From NCBI GenBank assembly GCA_905250075.1, contig CAJNOP010000337.1:36923-100922 (forward strand): 64,000 bases of DNA, read 5' to 3'. Under the pieces are notes generated by a model. It saw only the letters and a list, made by a program, of their open reading frames with translations, was not told the DNA's origin and searched no databases. A program made the position numbers and the translations under genes. This document shows, one piece after another, positions 50,772-61,710 of this stretch. Position 1 is the first letter of the stretch; each line of letters starts with the position of its first letter. This DNA is from Rotaria sp. Silwood1. Lineage: Eukaryota; Rotifera; Eurotatoria; Philodinida; Philodinidae.

Positions 50772-50775
50772 TTAT

Positions 50776-50988
50776 TTATTTATTAACGTATCTTTCCTCA
50801 CGCGTACTATTAATAATTTGTCGTTTTACTTGTAGTTTTTTTTCCAGTTCCTCAGGATGAATGACTAGCGGAACAGACAAAATAATCTTGTCCAATACCG
50901 CTGTTTTTGGTATAATATGAGGGGCTTTGAGCAAAAAAGGAGACGGTAACATTTCAAATTCTTTGCAATTATTTTCCGATCGTCCCAT
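50776..50988 (-). other. Unidentified 70-codon open frame beside a hairpin
   Basis: The frame reads LPSPFLLKAPHIIPKTAVLD with a charged C-terminus (EELEKKLQVKRQ). The composition is protein-like, but I recognise no family. It may be the tail of a decayed gene. Its stop lies 5 bp from the hairpin at 50717-50771. Confidence 0.25.
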
Positions 50989-51504
50989 TTAGTATTTTAA
51001 TGGTGTTCTAACTTATGTTAATACGGTGTAGATCAGTTTTTAGAGTATCCACATCGAGATTGTATGTACCAGTCTTTGTAACTCGGTCATTCAGATTATG
51101 ATTGATAATTTTTCAAGTCAGCCCATTGCAGAATATCTTGAGTTTGCTTGAATTTCGTTAAATTTTTCAAAATCCAAAGAATTCAAAATGTTAAATGAAA
51201 ATTCAAGGAAAATTCACTCTGTTTGGAGCTCCTGACTTAGGATTTGATATATGTCAATCTTTGTAACTCCTTCAATGAAGCTGTGCCACTTTGTTTTGAG
51301 TCACCATATGAACGATTGACAGAACACTAACAGTTACTTATAATGGAAGATTGACCGAATAAATACAATTTTTTCATCTGTGCCATTTGTAAAAATAATT
51401 CATAGAGTTCCTATGAATTCTATGTTACTTGTATCACTGTGACTATAAGAGGTAGGAAACTCAAATTGTATAGTGGAGTATATCTAGATATCTCGTATAT
51501 AAAA

Positions 51505-51577
51505 GGGTGGGTGTGGGTGTGGGTTAAGAAAGGACATGCACCCACACCCACCCATGCCCACCCCACACCTCACACCC
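51505..51577. repeat. G-rich telomere-like hairpin, copy 6 (longest)
   Basis: G arm GGGTGGGTGTGGGTGTGGGT (51505-51524), spacer TAAGAAAGGACATG, and an extended C arm of CACCC/CACACC units from 51539 to 51577. This is the clearest and longest copy and is close to pure GTGTGGG repeats. Confidence 0.85.
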
Positions 51578-51600
51578 AAAAGTAAAAAAAATCACTTTAT

Positions 51601-51816
51601 CTAAACATATGTTGTCAGTATGGTGCTTAAAAAAAGGTCAGTAGTACTAGGGTTAACGAGATAAAATAAGAATCCAGACTTTTCATACGAACAGATAGCA
51701 TCTTTTAATTGATATTTGCATTCAAATTCATCGATTCGAGCTAATTGAACAACATCATTTTGATAGTTAGCTCGACATTCATTTAACATTTGCCTTAAGT
51801 GAGTCACGAAATACAC
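51601..51816 (-). pseudogene. ART-family gene fragment
   Basis: The minus strand codes LRQMLNECRANYQNDVVQLA and DEFECKYQLKDAICSYEKSG, ending FLFYLVN. This matches, position by position, the segment before the NAD site in the two ART genes here (RFENEYKDNHVELAKLHDFQ / WWYTRDSFFYKTLN at 62 kb; FRQNYKSTDVISWYKRDCFI at 44 kb). The Arg, STS and ExE blocks are absent: after LVN the frame diverges and stops. It is a truncated copy, 24 bp from the longest G-rich hairpin. Confidence 0.55.
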
Positions 51817-54800
51817 TCTTCAATTATTTATAATGAATAACACCTTCGAAGCACTAATCATTAAATACATGAGTCCAAACAAATACTGCCAAATCCTCTT
51901 GAACATCTTTCAGAGACTTTGGCGTTCTAAATAAATTATCCCTCAAAGTTTATTTCTCAACTTCTTCAATTCATTTTGCTAAAAGTCCAAAAATTGATTT
52001 TTGAGTTCGAACGATATGAAGATTATTTGTCGTTAACGACAGATGTTTATCTGTATCTCTAGCGAAATACATAATGAACATTGTTTGTATTCTCAAACCA
52101 AATCAAAGTAATATTAGATTGGCTCATCAATGGCATACTCAATTGTAATTATATAATGCTCCGCTTAGGATAAACTATGAAACGAAAGAGTATAGAACTA
52201 TAACGTTGATTTTTTTAAAAATTTTCGTTGCAGTTCTTTATTTCTTCGTGTTACTTTCAATCATGTTTGACATTGCTTATGGAAATCATTTTTATCTGTT
52301 ATTTATCAATTAATTAGTTACTTTTCTAACCATGTTGCACAAATTGAGTCGAGAGTTACTAACAAAATTTATCTTAATCCGATCAAAAAGAAAAGCAAAA
52401 AGCAAATATTAATTATCAATGACAGAATATTTCTTCGTATGATTTCATTTGATTCTTGAGGATCAAACAAAGGCTCTCACTTGTGTTACTCTTCAATCTT
52501 TCACTTACCTTTCAGATAAAACAAGAGCAACTTTCGTATCTTTTCGTTCGATGTCAGTGAATATAAATATTAAATATTCGTGTACTATTTGATATACTAT
52601 CATAGACGAATGTAACCTTAAAACGAAATAAATCATCTGAAAATAACTGAACAATGAATGATACTTTCAAAACAAGTTTTTTTCGTTTTTATTGGTGAAA
52701 ATTTCAATCTAACAATAATTGTAATAACTCGACCAATCACACTTGAATGTGAGAAGATCAACAGAATTTTCTTCACGACGATGATAATTTGATGGCGTAG
52801 AACTAAGATGACGTTCTGATGGTTATTGCAAATCCATTTTATGATCGAATTCAGTCATAGATTTTTGTTTTTTGATGTTAAGATCATTTTCACGTCATTT
52901 GAACGACAAAATTTGCATGAAAACAGAGATATAGCTCGTGTATTTGATGGATAATTGGAAAATAAACATTGGCACAAAAATTCGATGAATTTCACATTTA
53001 TTTCAAACGTTGAAAAAAAAAGAATTTGGTCGTCATTAATTGACTTCTTCAATTTGTCTCTTTCTAATTTTGTTGAACTTAACAAATCAGTTATTTATTA
53101 TACATCTCTTAACTAATCAGATAAGATGTTTTTATGCAAAATAATTTTCTTTTTTCTTTGAGTCCGATGTGATATGGATGGTTAATATTATAAAAAATGT
53201 TTCAAATTGAAACAAAAGCATCAAAATCTCAATTCATATGTCAGTTCCATAACGTTTTCTTGCTGCCAAGCATGATAAATAAATATGGGTTTCAATACGA
53301 GAAATAAATGATGTTTCGATTAGAAATCAATATTTCACTTATCTTAGACAAGATTGATGCATTCAGATATTTGTTCAAGAAGAAGAAACATCGTCATTAA
53401 TGATTGGCTGAAGATGAACAAATCAACTTTCAGTTTATTATAAAAAAATAACCATGAGTTTAATATTGCTAGTTGAAGGAGAACATTGTTGTTTCTTTCA
53501 AGTTAATAATTTTAAAAAAAGCCTAAACACATCGGATCGAAAAATATCTAATTAAGTATCACTCCTGTTCAGATAAATCTTGAATCTGTCTATAATGAAA
53601 TGTTTGTCGGCAACACATAGTCAAAGAGATGATTAATATTCTATAGAATGAAGAGAAAAATTTAGAAAATAACAGCTCTAAGATATTAATTGTTGTTTTG
53701 AAATTTAACGAGAACATCGATCACATTTTGGTCAGTTGTAAATTTAATACATGAGAATATTTATCACAGACAAAAGTCTGAGACACAACACGCATTGCGA
53801 ATTGAGTCACTGTTCCAAAATAATTGAAATTAACTTTGAGATTAAATAAGCTTTTTAAATAAGAATTATTATTCTTACGCTTAATTGAAGCAACCGAACT
53901 GACTAAATCAACAGGGACTTTTCTCCTGTAACTCAAATTTAAAGACAACCGCTGATAGTACGAACAAAAGTACGACCTGAGTGGACGTCTAGACAAGTTT
54001 GTTTCTTTTTGCATTTTATTTTTGACAAAAAGCATCATATCTTTATCAATTGATCGGTTTTATCGAAAAAATCATTTATATCAAAGAAGAATTTTGATAA
54101 CTACGAAAAAATCAATCATTTTTGAAGCGTTTTTTTTGGGGTACTGCATGAATTAGCATCATTTTCTTCTTTGAAAAAAAAGAAAGCCAGAGAAAACTTT
54201 GCAAGATTCGATTAGCTATTATTGATCTTTGTTTGATGCATATCTTCCGAACACCTCATGTTATAGGGCTCAGAATTTTAGCAAATAAAAGGACATAACC
54301 ATTTTCTAATAAAACTTGATTAAAATCTTTTGAGGTTGAGGAATCCGAACCTTTACACATTCTCTCAAAATTGGAGCTAAGTTTTGTCAGACCTCGCAGC
54401 CTCAAAATTTGATGCTGTTAGTCAAATTTGATACTAAAAAAACCATGCTGTTTTCGCAAATTAAATCTTTTCTAAGCGAAAAAAATTGACTGAATTAGTA
54501 TTATTCTCACGCACCTCAATTATTCACTTAATGTTTAGTAAATTACAAGTTAACAGGTAAAACTTAAATTTAACCTTAATGATTAGTCCGAAACCAATCG
54601 TCCATCTATAATTATTATTATTATTAATGATCAAGCAACCAGCCAATGCTTATGATAAAATCAATGTAAATCGTCTATCCTTTGCAAAAGTGTTTTTCAC
54701 TATAGAGATAGTGACGTAGGTGGAGATATAGATGAATAGAAAAATATTTATGACGGATAGGCTGAGAGGATAAAGATTTATTAAGGAGTTAAATGAAGGG

Positions 54801-55214
54801 ATTATATTAAAGAAATGTATTAAGGGATAGATATCGATTAAGTAGTTTGGTGAAGGGATTAGATTAAGGGACTGTATTAAGAGGATAGATATAGATTAAG
54901 GGATAAAGATAAGGACCTATATTTGTGGGAGTAGACGTATATAAAAGAAGGCAAGTATAGATGAATGAATTGGTAGAGGTTTAGTGGGATCGTATTGAAA
55001 TCGGTATGAAGCCTTATTTTTACGAAACTTAAAAAAAGTTTCGATTCTGCTGAGACATTCAGAACTTTTCCTACGTTTCGTATGGTAACTGCGTTTGTGA
55101 ATGCACCGTTTTTGGAATAACTTTTGATGGGAACATTATATAGACCAGCAGTTTTCATCATTCAAGAAAGTAAACTTGGGCCATCGACCTATTTTTGGAA
55201 AACAAATATAGTCC
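51817..55214. other. 3.4-kb intergenic region, no gene recognised
   Basis: AT-rich. It holds an ATT microsatellite at about 54606-54624 and a purine-rich tandem repeat at 54779-54925. The open frames (52855-53085, 53721-54038 and others) have no domain signature. Confidence 0.5.
54779..54925. repeat. Purine-rich tandem repeat, about 57-bp unit
   Basis: Units start ATTAAGGAGTT / ATTAAGTAGTT / ATTAAGGGATAA and share GAAGGGATTA and GGATAGATAT words; there are about two and a half copies. Confidence 0.6.
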
Positions 55215-55222
55215 GTCTATAT

Positions 55223-55753
55223 CAGAGATGTCCATCGCGGCTGAAAATCTGCCGCTGCCGCGCCGCGGCCTTAGAAAAAAAAAGCTGCCGCGCCGCGACG
55301 GTTTATAAAAACATGTTGCCGCGACGCTGCCGCACCGCGATGACTTATGAAAGAAACGCTGCCGCGATGAATTATAAAATAAACGTGCCGCCACCGCGCC
55401 GCTGCCGCGACGATTTTCAAAAAAGTGTTTCTAATTTCACTGCTGTGACTATATTTGACCAGAGATATGGGTACTAGTCCATCAGATTTATTCAATATCA
55501 GGGCGTTTCATTTGTAAATTGTGAAATTCTATTAAATTCATACAGTTTTTCAATGTCCTCCAAAAAAATCCTGCCGCTGCCGCGATGGTTTTTTAAAAAA
55601 CCTGCCGCTACCGCGCCGCTGCCGCGATGACTTTTAAAAAAATCTGCCGCTGCCGCGGTGATTTTTTTAAAAAACCTGCCGCTGCCGCGCCGCTGCCGCG
55701 GTGGCGGTGGCGGCGCGGCAGCGGCAGCGGCAGCGCCGCGATGGACATCTCTG
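55223..55753. mobile_element. Non-autonomous hAT-type MITE with CTGCCG satellite
   Basis: A 531-bp element starts CAGAGATGTCCATCGCGG and ends with its exact reverse complement. It is flanked on both sides by the same 8 bases, GTCTATAT (55215-55222 and 55754-55761). An 8-bp target duplication fitting nTnnnnAn and inverted repeats beginning CAGAG are the hallmarks of the hAT superfamily. The interior has no transposase; it is two blocks of GC-rich CTGCCGCTGCCGCGCCGC repeats broken by short A/T runs, around a unique 150-bp AT-rich centre. The composition contrasts sharply with the host DNA. Intact ends and target duplication suggest a fairly recent insertion. Open frames across it are repeat artefacts. 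Confidence 0.9.
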
Positions 55754-55963
55754 GTCTATATCTCCCACCTCGACACCCTAATAGATCTGATTCGATCGAA
55801 TAGCTTTCGAACATATTATTGGCAGCAACCCTTTACTCTTGTTGACCAGAAAAGCCAAGAGCTGTTTATTTCACAAAATTGCAGCACATTATTTGTGATA
55901 TAATCGACATTTTTCTATATTAGATATTTATTGATTTGTCAAACACTAGATTATTTAACTTCC

Positions 55964-58900
55964 ATGGCTAATAGACCAGCTGACCAACTAGTTTCCAAGA
56001 GTACGATTATACCAACAGCAAAGCAAAGTTACGAGAAAATTGATGTTGACGGCTCTAGTGGAATCATAGTAAAGAGCGGAAAGTGCGTATAACAAAGCCA
56101 TCTCAAACTGTTGTCATATATCATTGTTAATATAGAAAACTAGGTCTTCTTCCCAAGATTCTTATTGGTTTACTTGTGGTTGCGGTTGTGGTGATTGCCG
56201 TGACTGTTCCAGCCGTTCTCTTAACTCGACCAAGTAAGGATGCCTCAACTACTTCTGTACCGGCTAGTTCGCCTGGAATACTATCAACAACAAGAGTGCC
56301 TTCTACATTAACAAAAACAGCAGGCATCAGTTCAACAGCCACAGAAACCACAGTAGATATTACTTCGACAGGTGTAAAAACAACAATGGGTATCACTTCG
56401 ACATCCTCAATAACAACAGCAAGCATCGCTTCGACAGTGACAACAGTAATCATGAGCACCTCTTCATTAGGTATAACAACAACAACAGCTGCAGGCATCG
56501 ATTCGACATCAACAACAGTAGTGGACATCACTTCAACAGCAACAACAACAGTAGCGGACATCACTTCAACAACAACAACAACAACAACAACAGCGAGCCT
56601 CGATTCAATAACCACAGAACCAACAACTGAAGTCGCTTCAATAGTCAATGCTACTATGACAGAGACGACAGGTAAGATTCGAGTATAGAAGAATCTGTTT
56701 TTCATCCATCTCTTGTTAGCAGCAGTTGCTTACGCATTGGAGGTGTGGATGCAGGTGAACGGAAGACTCTCACCCACACTCATACCCTTCGTCTATTGAG
56801 ATATAGTTGATTAATAAAGATTTTAAGGCGAAATTTCATTTGTTCATTCTCCGATTCTATAAGTCTTTTATCATTTTTTACTGTGGCTCTTGTTTGAGAA
56901 TCTTAAATTACTTTTGTATTGAAAGTGATTTAACCAATGATGGCATGACAAGCCATCGGTCGCCTCCAAATGGAGAATATTCAAACTTGAGAAGAAAAAA
57001 AACTGTTTTTTTTTCGAATCTGAAATTTGTAATATTTTTAGATCATTAAGCGTTTTCTACTGTTTTGTTCATCATTATGCACATATTTCGATCAATTTGA
57101 GATTAGCATTGAATTCTGAACAAAATGGAGTATTTAGTTCACTAAATGTTCAATTTTTGTTTTTCTCGAAAATTGCTCAGGTCCGAAAAGTTGACAAAAT
57201 TTTCCGTTGGATTCTAGTGAAAAATATCTAATTTGATTCAGAGCCAGATACTGACAATGCATATGTGGATGCTATTTAGTAACTAATACTATGTTTAGTT
57301 ACTAATTCGATGAATTTATGCTTGTTAGGAAACAATCTGATATTCTGAAAACTTGTTAAAACCGGGACAACTTTTATCTAGATAGTAGTTTATTTCTATT
57401 TCGCTTCGTTTCTTAGTATACTCATAGTCATAGTAGATCTAAATAATCTCTGTCTAGAATAAAAGTTTCGAAGAACCTGCTTTTACCATGGATGAGGACT
57501 AGATACTCCAACGTAAAAAAAATTAAATTTTGTAATGCTTAGACACGTCATGAGGTCAAATATGGAAGCCCAGTTTTGCAAGGTATGCGAGTCGTTAAAA
57601 ATGAAACTTGAAAGAAAATATCTGTTGACTTAAGTTACTTTGAGAAATACGCTCACATCAATGCTCTATAGCCAGCAGTTACTTTCTTTGTTTTTGGGAA
57701 ACTTACAGATTTATTAAATTAACTTTTCTATCTAAGAATGACTGATTCAAAGTGAAAGCCTTTATTGACCATCTATGTAAAAAGTGTATTAACGAAAATG
57801 GAAAACTCTCACATTTTTTCCTATGGCAGAATAAAGAATGTCGTACAACAAAATTGAAACCTCCTTTCATTCTATAGAATATTCACATTTTTTCCACTTA
57901 AAATAAGAAAAAAGTTTCGTTTGACAATACTTTAAAACACTTCACTTCGACATAGAAAATCTTGTCTTCCATAATACTACACTTATCAGTCTCCATGTAT
58001 TCAAATGGTTCTTTTAGACTGGCTTAATACTGGCAGTATGAATACTGCACGATATGAACACACAGCATCTCTATTAGCTGATGGACAAGTATTAGTTACT
58101 GGTGGAAGATATAATTCAAGTTCGTATCTGGATGATTCTGAATTGTATGATCCAACAACAAGAACTTGGACAACAACTGGTAGTATGAATTATGTACGAC
58201 GAAGTCACACAGCATCCGTTTTAACAAGTGGAAAAGTGTTAGTTACAGGTGGATTTAATGGTCTTCAACGTTTAACTAGTGCTGAATTGTATGATCCATC
58301 AACAGGAAATTGGACATTTACTGGTAACATGAGTTATTCACGAGCTGGACATACAGCATCCATATTAGCAAATGGAAGCGTGTTAGTTACTGGTGGGCGT
58401 AGTGGTAGCTTTGCAAATACTACTGAATTATATGATCCATCAACAGAAATTTGGACAACAACTGGTAGTATGAATGATGCTCGACGAGATCACACAGCAT
58501 CCGTGTTAAGTAATGGGCAAGTGTTAGTTACTGGTGGGTCGGGTAATAGTGGTTTTCTCAATAGTGCTGAGTTATATGATCCATCAACAGGAAATTGGAC
58601 GATAACAGATAATATGACTGATACACGGTATTATCATACAGCAACCGTACTAGCAGATGGAAAAGTGTTAGTTACTGGTGGACTGATTAATGCTGCTCCT
58701 ATAAATCGTGCTGAGTTGTATGATCCATCGGCCGGAACTTGGACACCGACTAGTGACATGAACAGTGGACGGCAATTGCACACAGCATCAATATTAACAA
58801 ATGGAAAAGTGTTAGTTATTGGTGATTCAAATAGGGCTGATTTGTATGATCCATTAACAGGAAATTGGACGATGACTGGTAATATGAATCATGTACGATC

Positions 58901-59015
58901 TGGTCATACAGCATCTGTTTTAACAAATGGAATAGTATTAGTTACTGGTGGGTTGGAGCTTGATATTGCTCTAAATACTTCAGAATTATATCAACTATCT
59001 GAAAAAAATGAATAA
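55964..59015 (+). CDS. Type II membrane protein with Thr/Ser-rich stalk and kelch propeller
   Basis: Three exons, 55964-56082, 56136-56671 and 58018-59015, join in phase to give 550 residues. Residues 1-45 are a hydrophilic, presumably cytoplasmic tail. About 46-68 form one membrane segment (ILIGLLVVAVVVIAVTVPAV). About 70-218 are Thr/Ser-rich with near-repeats (GITSTSS, ADITSTTTTTT), expected to be heavily O-glycosylated. About 219-545 carry seven kelch repeats of the form GSMNxxRxxHTASxLxxGxVLVTGG...AELYDPSTGxWT, a beta-propeller presumably outside the cell. The first intron is 53 bp. The second is 1346 bp, contains a G-rich hairpin, and could hide another stalk exon. The ligand is unknown; adhesion or surface recognition is an inference. 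A decayed relative lies at 12908-13541. Confidence 0.85.
56739..56787. repeat. G-rich telomere-like hairpin, copy 7 (intronic)
   Basis: G arm GGAGGTGTGGATGCAGGTGA, spacer ACGGAAGACTCT, and C arm CACCCACACTCATACCC. It lies in the second intron of the kelch gene, 67 bp after the donor. Confidence 0.7.
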
Positions 59016-59551
59016 TTTTACATTTATACGTGCAGTCAAAAACTAATTTGATAAAGAGAACTATGGGATTTAAATCATAGTGAATGTGTTCCTTCGGTGT
59101 TTTTGTCAATTTGTCATAAACTTGAGATCGTTTGTTAAGCTTATTGTGATGAAAAAGTCTCGGTTCATATGATGCTTTTGCTCTTTTTGCAAATGTTTCA
59201 TTAAATTTCCAATTCACCTTCAGTATGAAAATTTGGTTTCCTTTTTATCATTAATTAATGTCCTATCGATACTTCGAACTATAATGGTGAATTGAACGTC
59301 GGTTTTGTTCACATAAGTTTTCAAAGGTTTGTTTTTCCTAGTGAAGAAAGAAGGCTGTGTCTTGTATCTAATGTGTCGAATAACAAGTTATGTTTTTATA
59401 TTCGAATAGAAATAACATTTTCTCAGTTATCTATTTTATCTTACTTGAGTTTTTCATCAGCCTATTTCATTTATATTTTACACATAAAATACTTTAATGG
59501 AATAAAATATATAATATCTATATCTAATCCATTACAACAATTTCTTGTACC

Positions 59552-59602
59552 AGGGTGTAGGTGTGTAGACTTCCATTAAGAGATAACTTACACCCTCAAC
59601 CT
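59552..59602. repeat. G-rich telomere-like hairpin, copy 8
   Basis: G arm AGGGTGTAGGTGTGTAGA, spacer of about 17 bases, C arm CTTACACCCTCAACCT. Confidence 0.65.
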
Positions 59603-60142
59603 TCCAAATTTTTTTTTATTAATCTATTTAAACGTTATATCATTTTGAAAAATAAATAAAAAGAAGTTAAAAGAAATATAATCAAACCAAAAACACACTG
59701 AATCTTTGTAATTGGATATAATTCTTTCTATTTTATTATTATTATTATTATTAAACATTGTTCGAATATTCACAAATAGTATAAAACAGTTAAAAAGCTG
59801 AAAACTTATATTCAAAAACCATTCGAAAAAATATTAAATTTTATTTAGAAAATAACATTTATTGAAAGAAAAGAAAATGAGTAAAATTTTTGTATCAAAT
59901 AAGCGTCTAATAAATCTAGGCGAAAATACTTCTAATGAAAAGTCAATCAGTCAATGGTAGAAATATTTTGATTTCTTTTAAAAATGCTTGTAGAAACTTT
60001 CTCTCCTTATAATGTCCTAGTGAAATGACGATAATATTAGATGACATATTTTCTCGTCTGCTTCAATGTCTAATCATCTATACCTTTTATGGTATACAAA
60101 ATTTGATTTCAATAGAATAAAAAAAAAGAAAATAGAGAAATA

Positions 60143-60220
60143 AGGGTATGAGTGGATATATGATGTGGGTGTATGAAGTGTGGATATACCATCAAAGAAA
60201 ATAAACATCCACACCCTCAT
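60143..60220. repeat. G-rich telomere-like hairpin, copy 9
   Basis: A long G arm of three G-rich blocks (AGGGTATGAGTGGAT, GATGTGGGTGTATG, AAGTGTGGAT) faces CATCCACACCCTCAT (60206-60220) across about 18 bases. Confidence 0.65.
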
Positions 60221-61337
60221 TTTGATGTACTAATATCATTAAACTAGATATTTTTCAAAAACAAAAAGTTTGAAGTAACATATAAAAACGAATATATACG
60301 ATTGTATTAGCTCGATATCAACTGCATACGAGAATAAACAGCAACAGTTTTTTGTTTCGAGGCTTTTTGTTTATATATAGGAATATGACGTATTATGATT
60401 TTTCAAAGTAAAACACAAGTTTAAATTTCTTCTGCTTCCTATTGCTTTTCGCTATCTTATAAGGAATAAACATGTTTTGTTTTGATTGCATATGCAAAAG
60501 CCACTATGCGTAAATCACTCAACCATATTGTTTCATGCACATGTTTCGTTGTGTGCATGTTGTCTAAACCTGTTCGCAATAGAGTATATAGTAAGAAAAA
60601 AAGAAAAACAACTATGCAAAATAACGAACGGTAAGAAACGAATCAAGTTATCTTATTGCAATGGTAAAAAATAAAATCATTCAACAAACTAAGCCAATAC
60701 ATGTAGTGTCATACACAATACCAAATCTCATCACTTGATCTGCAACACACAAATTTCCTCATATATTAGATCTTCTTTTATTTCGTTATGGTGAGTAATT
60801 TATTAGAATAGTCCAAAACCAGAAAAAAAGTTTTTTTTTAAATAATATACAAATAGTTTCAATATGATGTGCGTATAGATACGACTAAGATAACCATGAT
60901 ATTAATTCGAATGATCGACGTTTCTTTTGGACGGTCGATTGGTACATGCTAGTTAGTTAGCAGATTCCTAGACTCACTTTTCTGTCTTTTCCTCACACTT
61001 ATTTTTTATTTTGATTAATATGAATGTTTTTGATGATATCTATATATGATATAATTAGTTTGCTTGCTTTTTTACCAATGCTATAAATCATGTTTTGCTT
61101 ATCAATAGACAAGAATTTAACTCTCAGCATAATATAATTAAGTGTTGATAACAAAAGGTATAAAGTACTTGCTATTGACACAGCAATAAAATCTTCATGT
61201 AGATAAAAAAGAAGATGAGAAACTTCGAGTCTTGCAGTACTCTATCTCAGGATTAGTCTGATATGCTCTGCATCAAACGGTGCTAACAAAAAAAGAGATT
61301 GAAAATCTTTGGGCAACGTCACAAGGTATCAATATGA

Positions 61338-61360
61338 AGGGTATGAGTAGTGGTGGGGAT
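61338..61360. repeat. Half copy of the G-rich hairpin
   Basis: AGGGTATGAGTAGTGGTGGG matches the left arm of copy 9 (AGGGTATGAGTGG), but no C arm follows. The downstream sequence TTGATCTTCTCTTAAGCC lacks CACCC units. Confidence 0.4.
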
Positions 61361-61710
61361 AAGAGTTGATCTTCTCTTAAGCCATGGCGACAGCTGCACC
61401 CAATTTTCTTGAGAAAAGCTTGTGTCGATAATGGCAAATAAAAGAAAAAAGTGGAAGTAGCCATGTCGTCAGAAATGGTGAGCGAGCTCATCGTGGAGGA
61501 TACAAGAATTTTTTGCTTGCATGAATTTATTTTATTCATGCCCTCGTTAAAAGGAACATCTTCCCGAAGAAATGATCCGTGTTCCCTGAGTTCGTTTCTA
61601 ACTATGAGACACATTTTCTTTTATGAATGTCTAAAACAAAGTGAATTCGATTCTCATATTAATGATAGAAGTTTTGAACAGCTGTAATATCGTTGCTTCT
61701 AATTTTCAAG

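Larger units (their letters stand above)
59016..61710. other. 2.7-kb intergenic region with three G-rich hairpin copies
   Basis: No gene recognised. Hairpins lie at 59552-59602 and 60143-60220, with a lone G arm at 61338-61360. An ATT microsatellite is at about 59738-59753. Overlapping frames at 61273-61614 (-) and 61451-61687 (+), just upstream of the ART gene, show no known domain. Confidence 0.5.

Noticed and set aside
55124-55903. Several Arg/Ala-rich open frames on both strands
   Set aside because: They cross the CTGCCG satellite of the hAT MITE; coding signal is produced by the GC-rich repeat.
56127-56705. 192-codon Val-rich frame on the minus strand
   Set aside because: It is the antisense of the Thr-rich stalk exon of the kelch gene (ACA repeats read as TGT/GTT).
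61273-61687. Opposed frames of 113 and 78 codons upstream of the ART gene
   Set aside because: They overlap each other on opposite strands and match no domain; probably chance frames.
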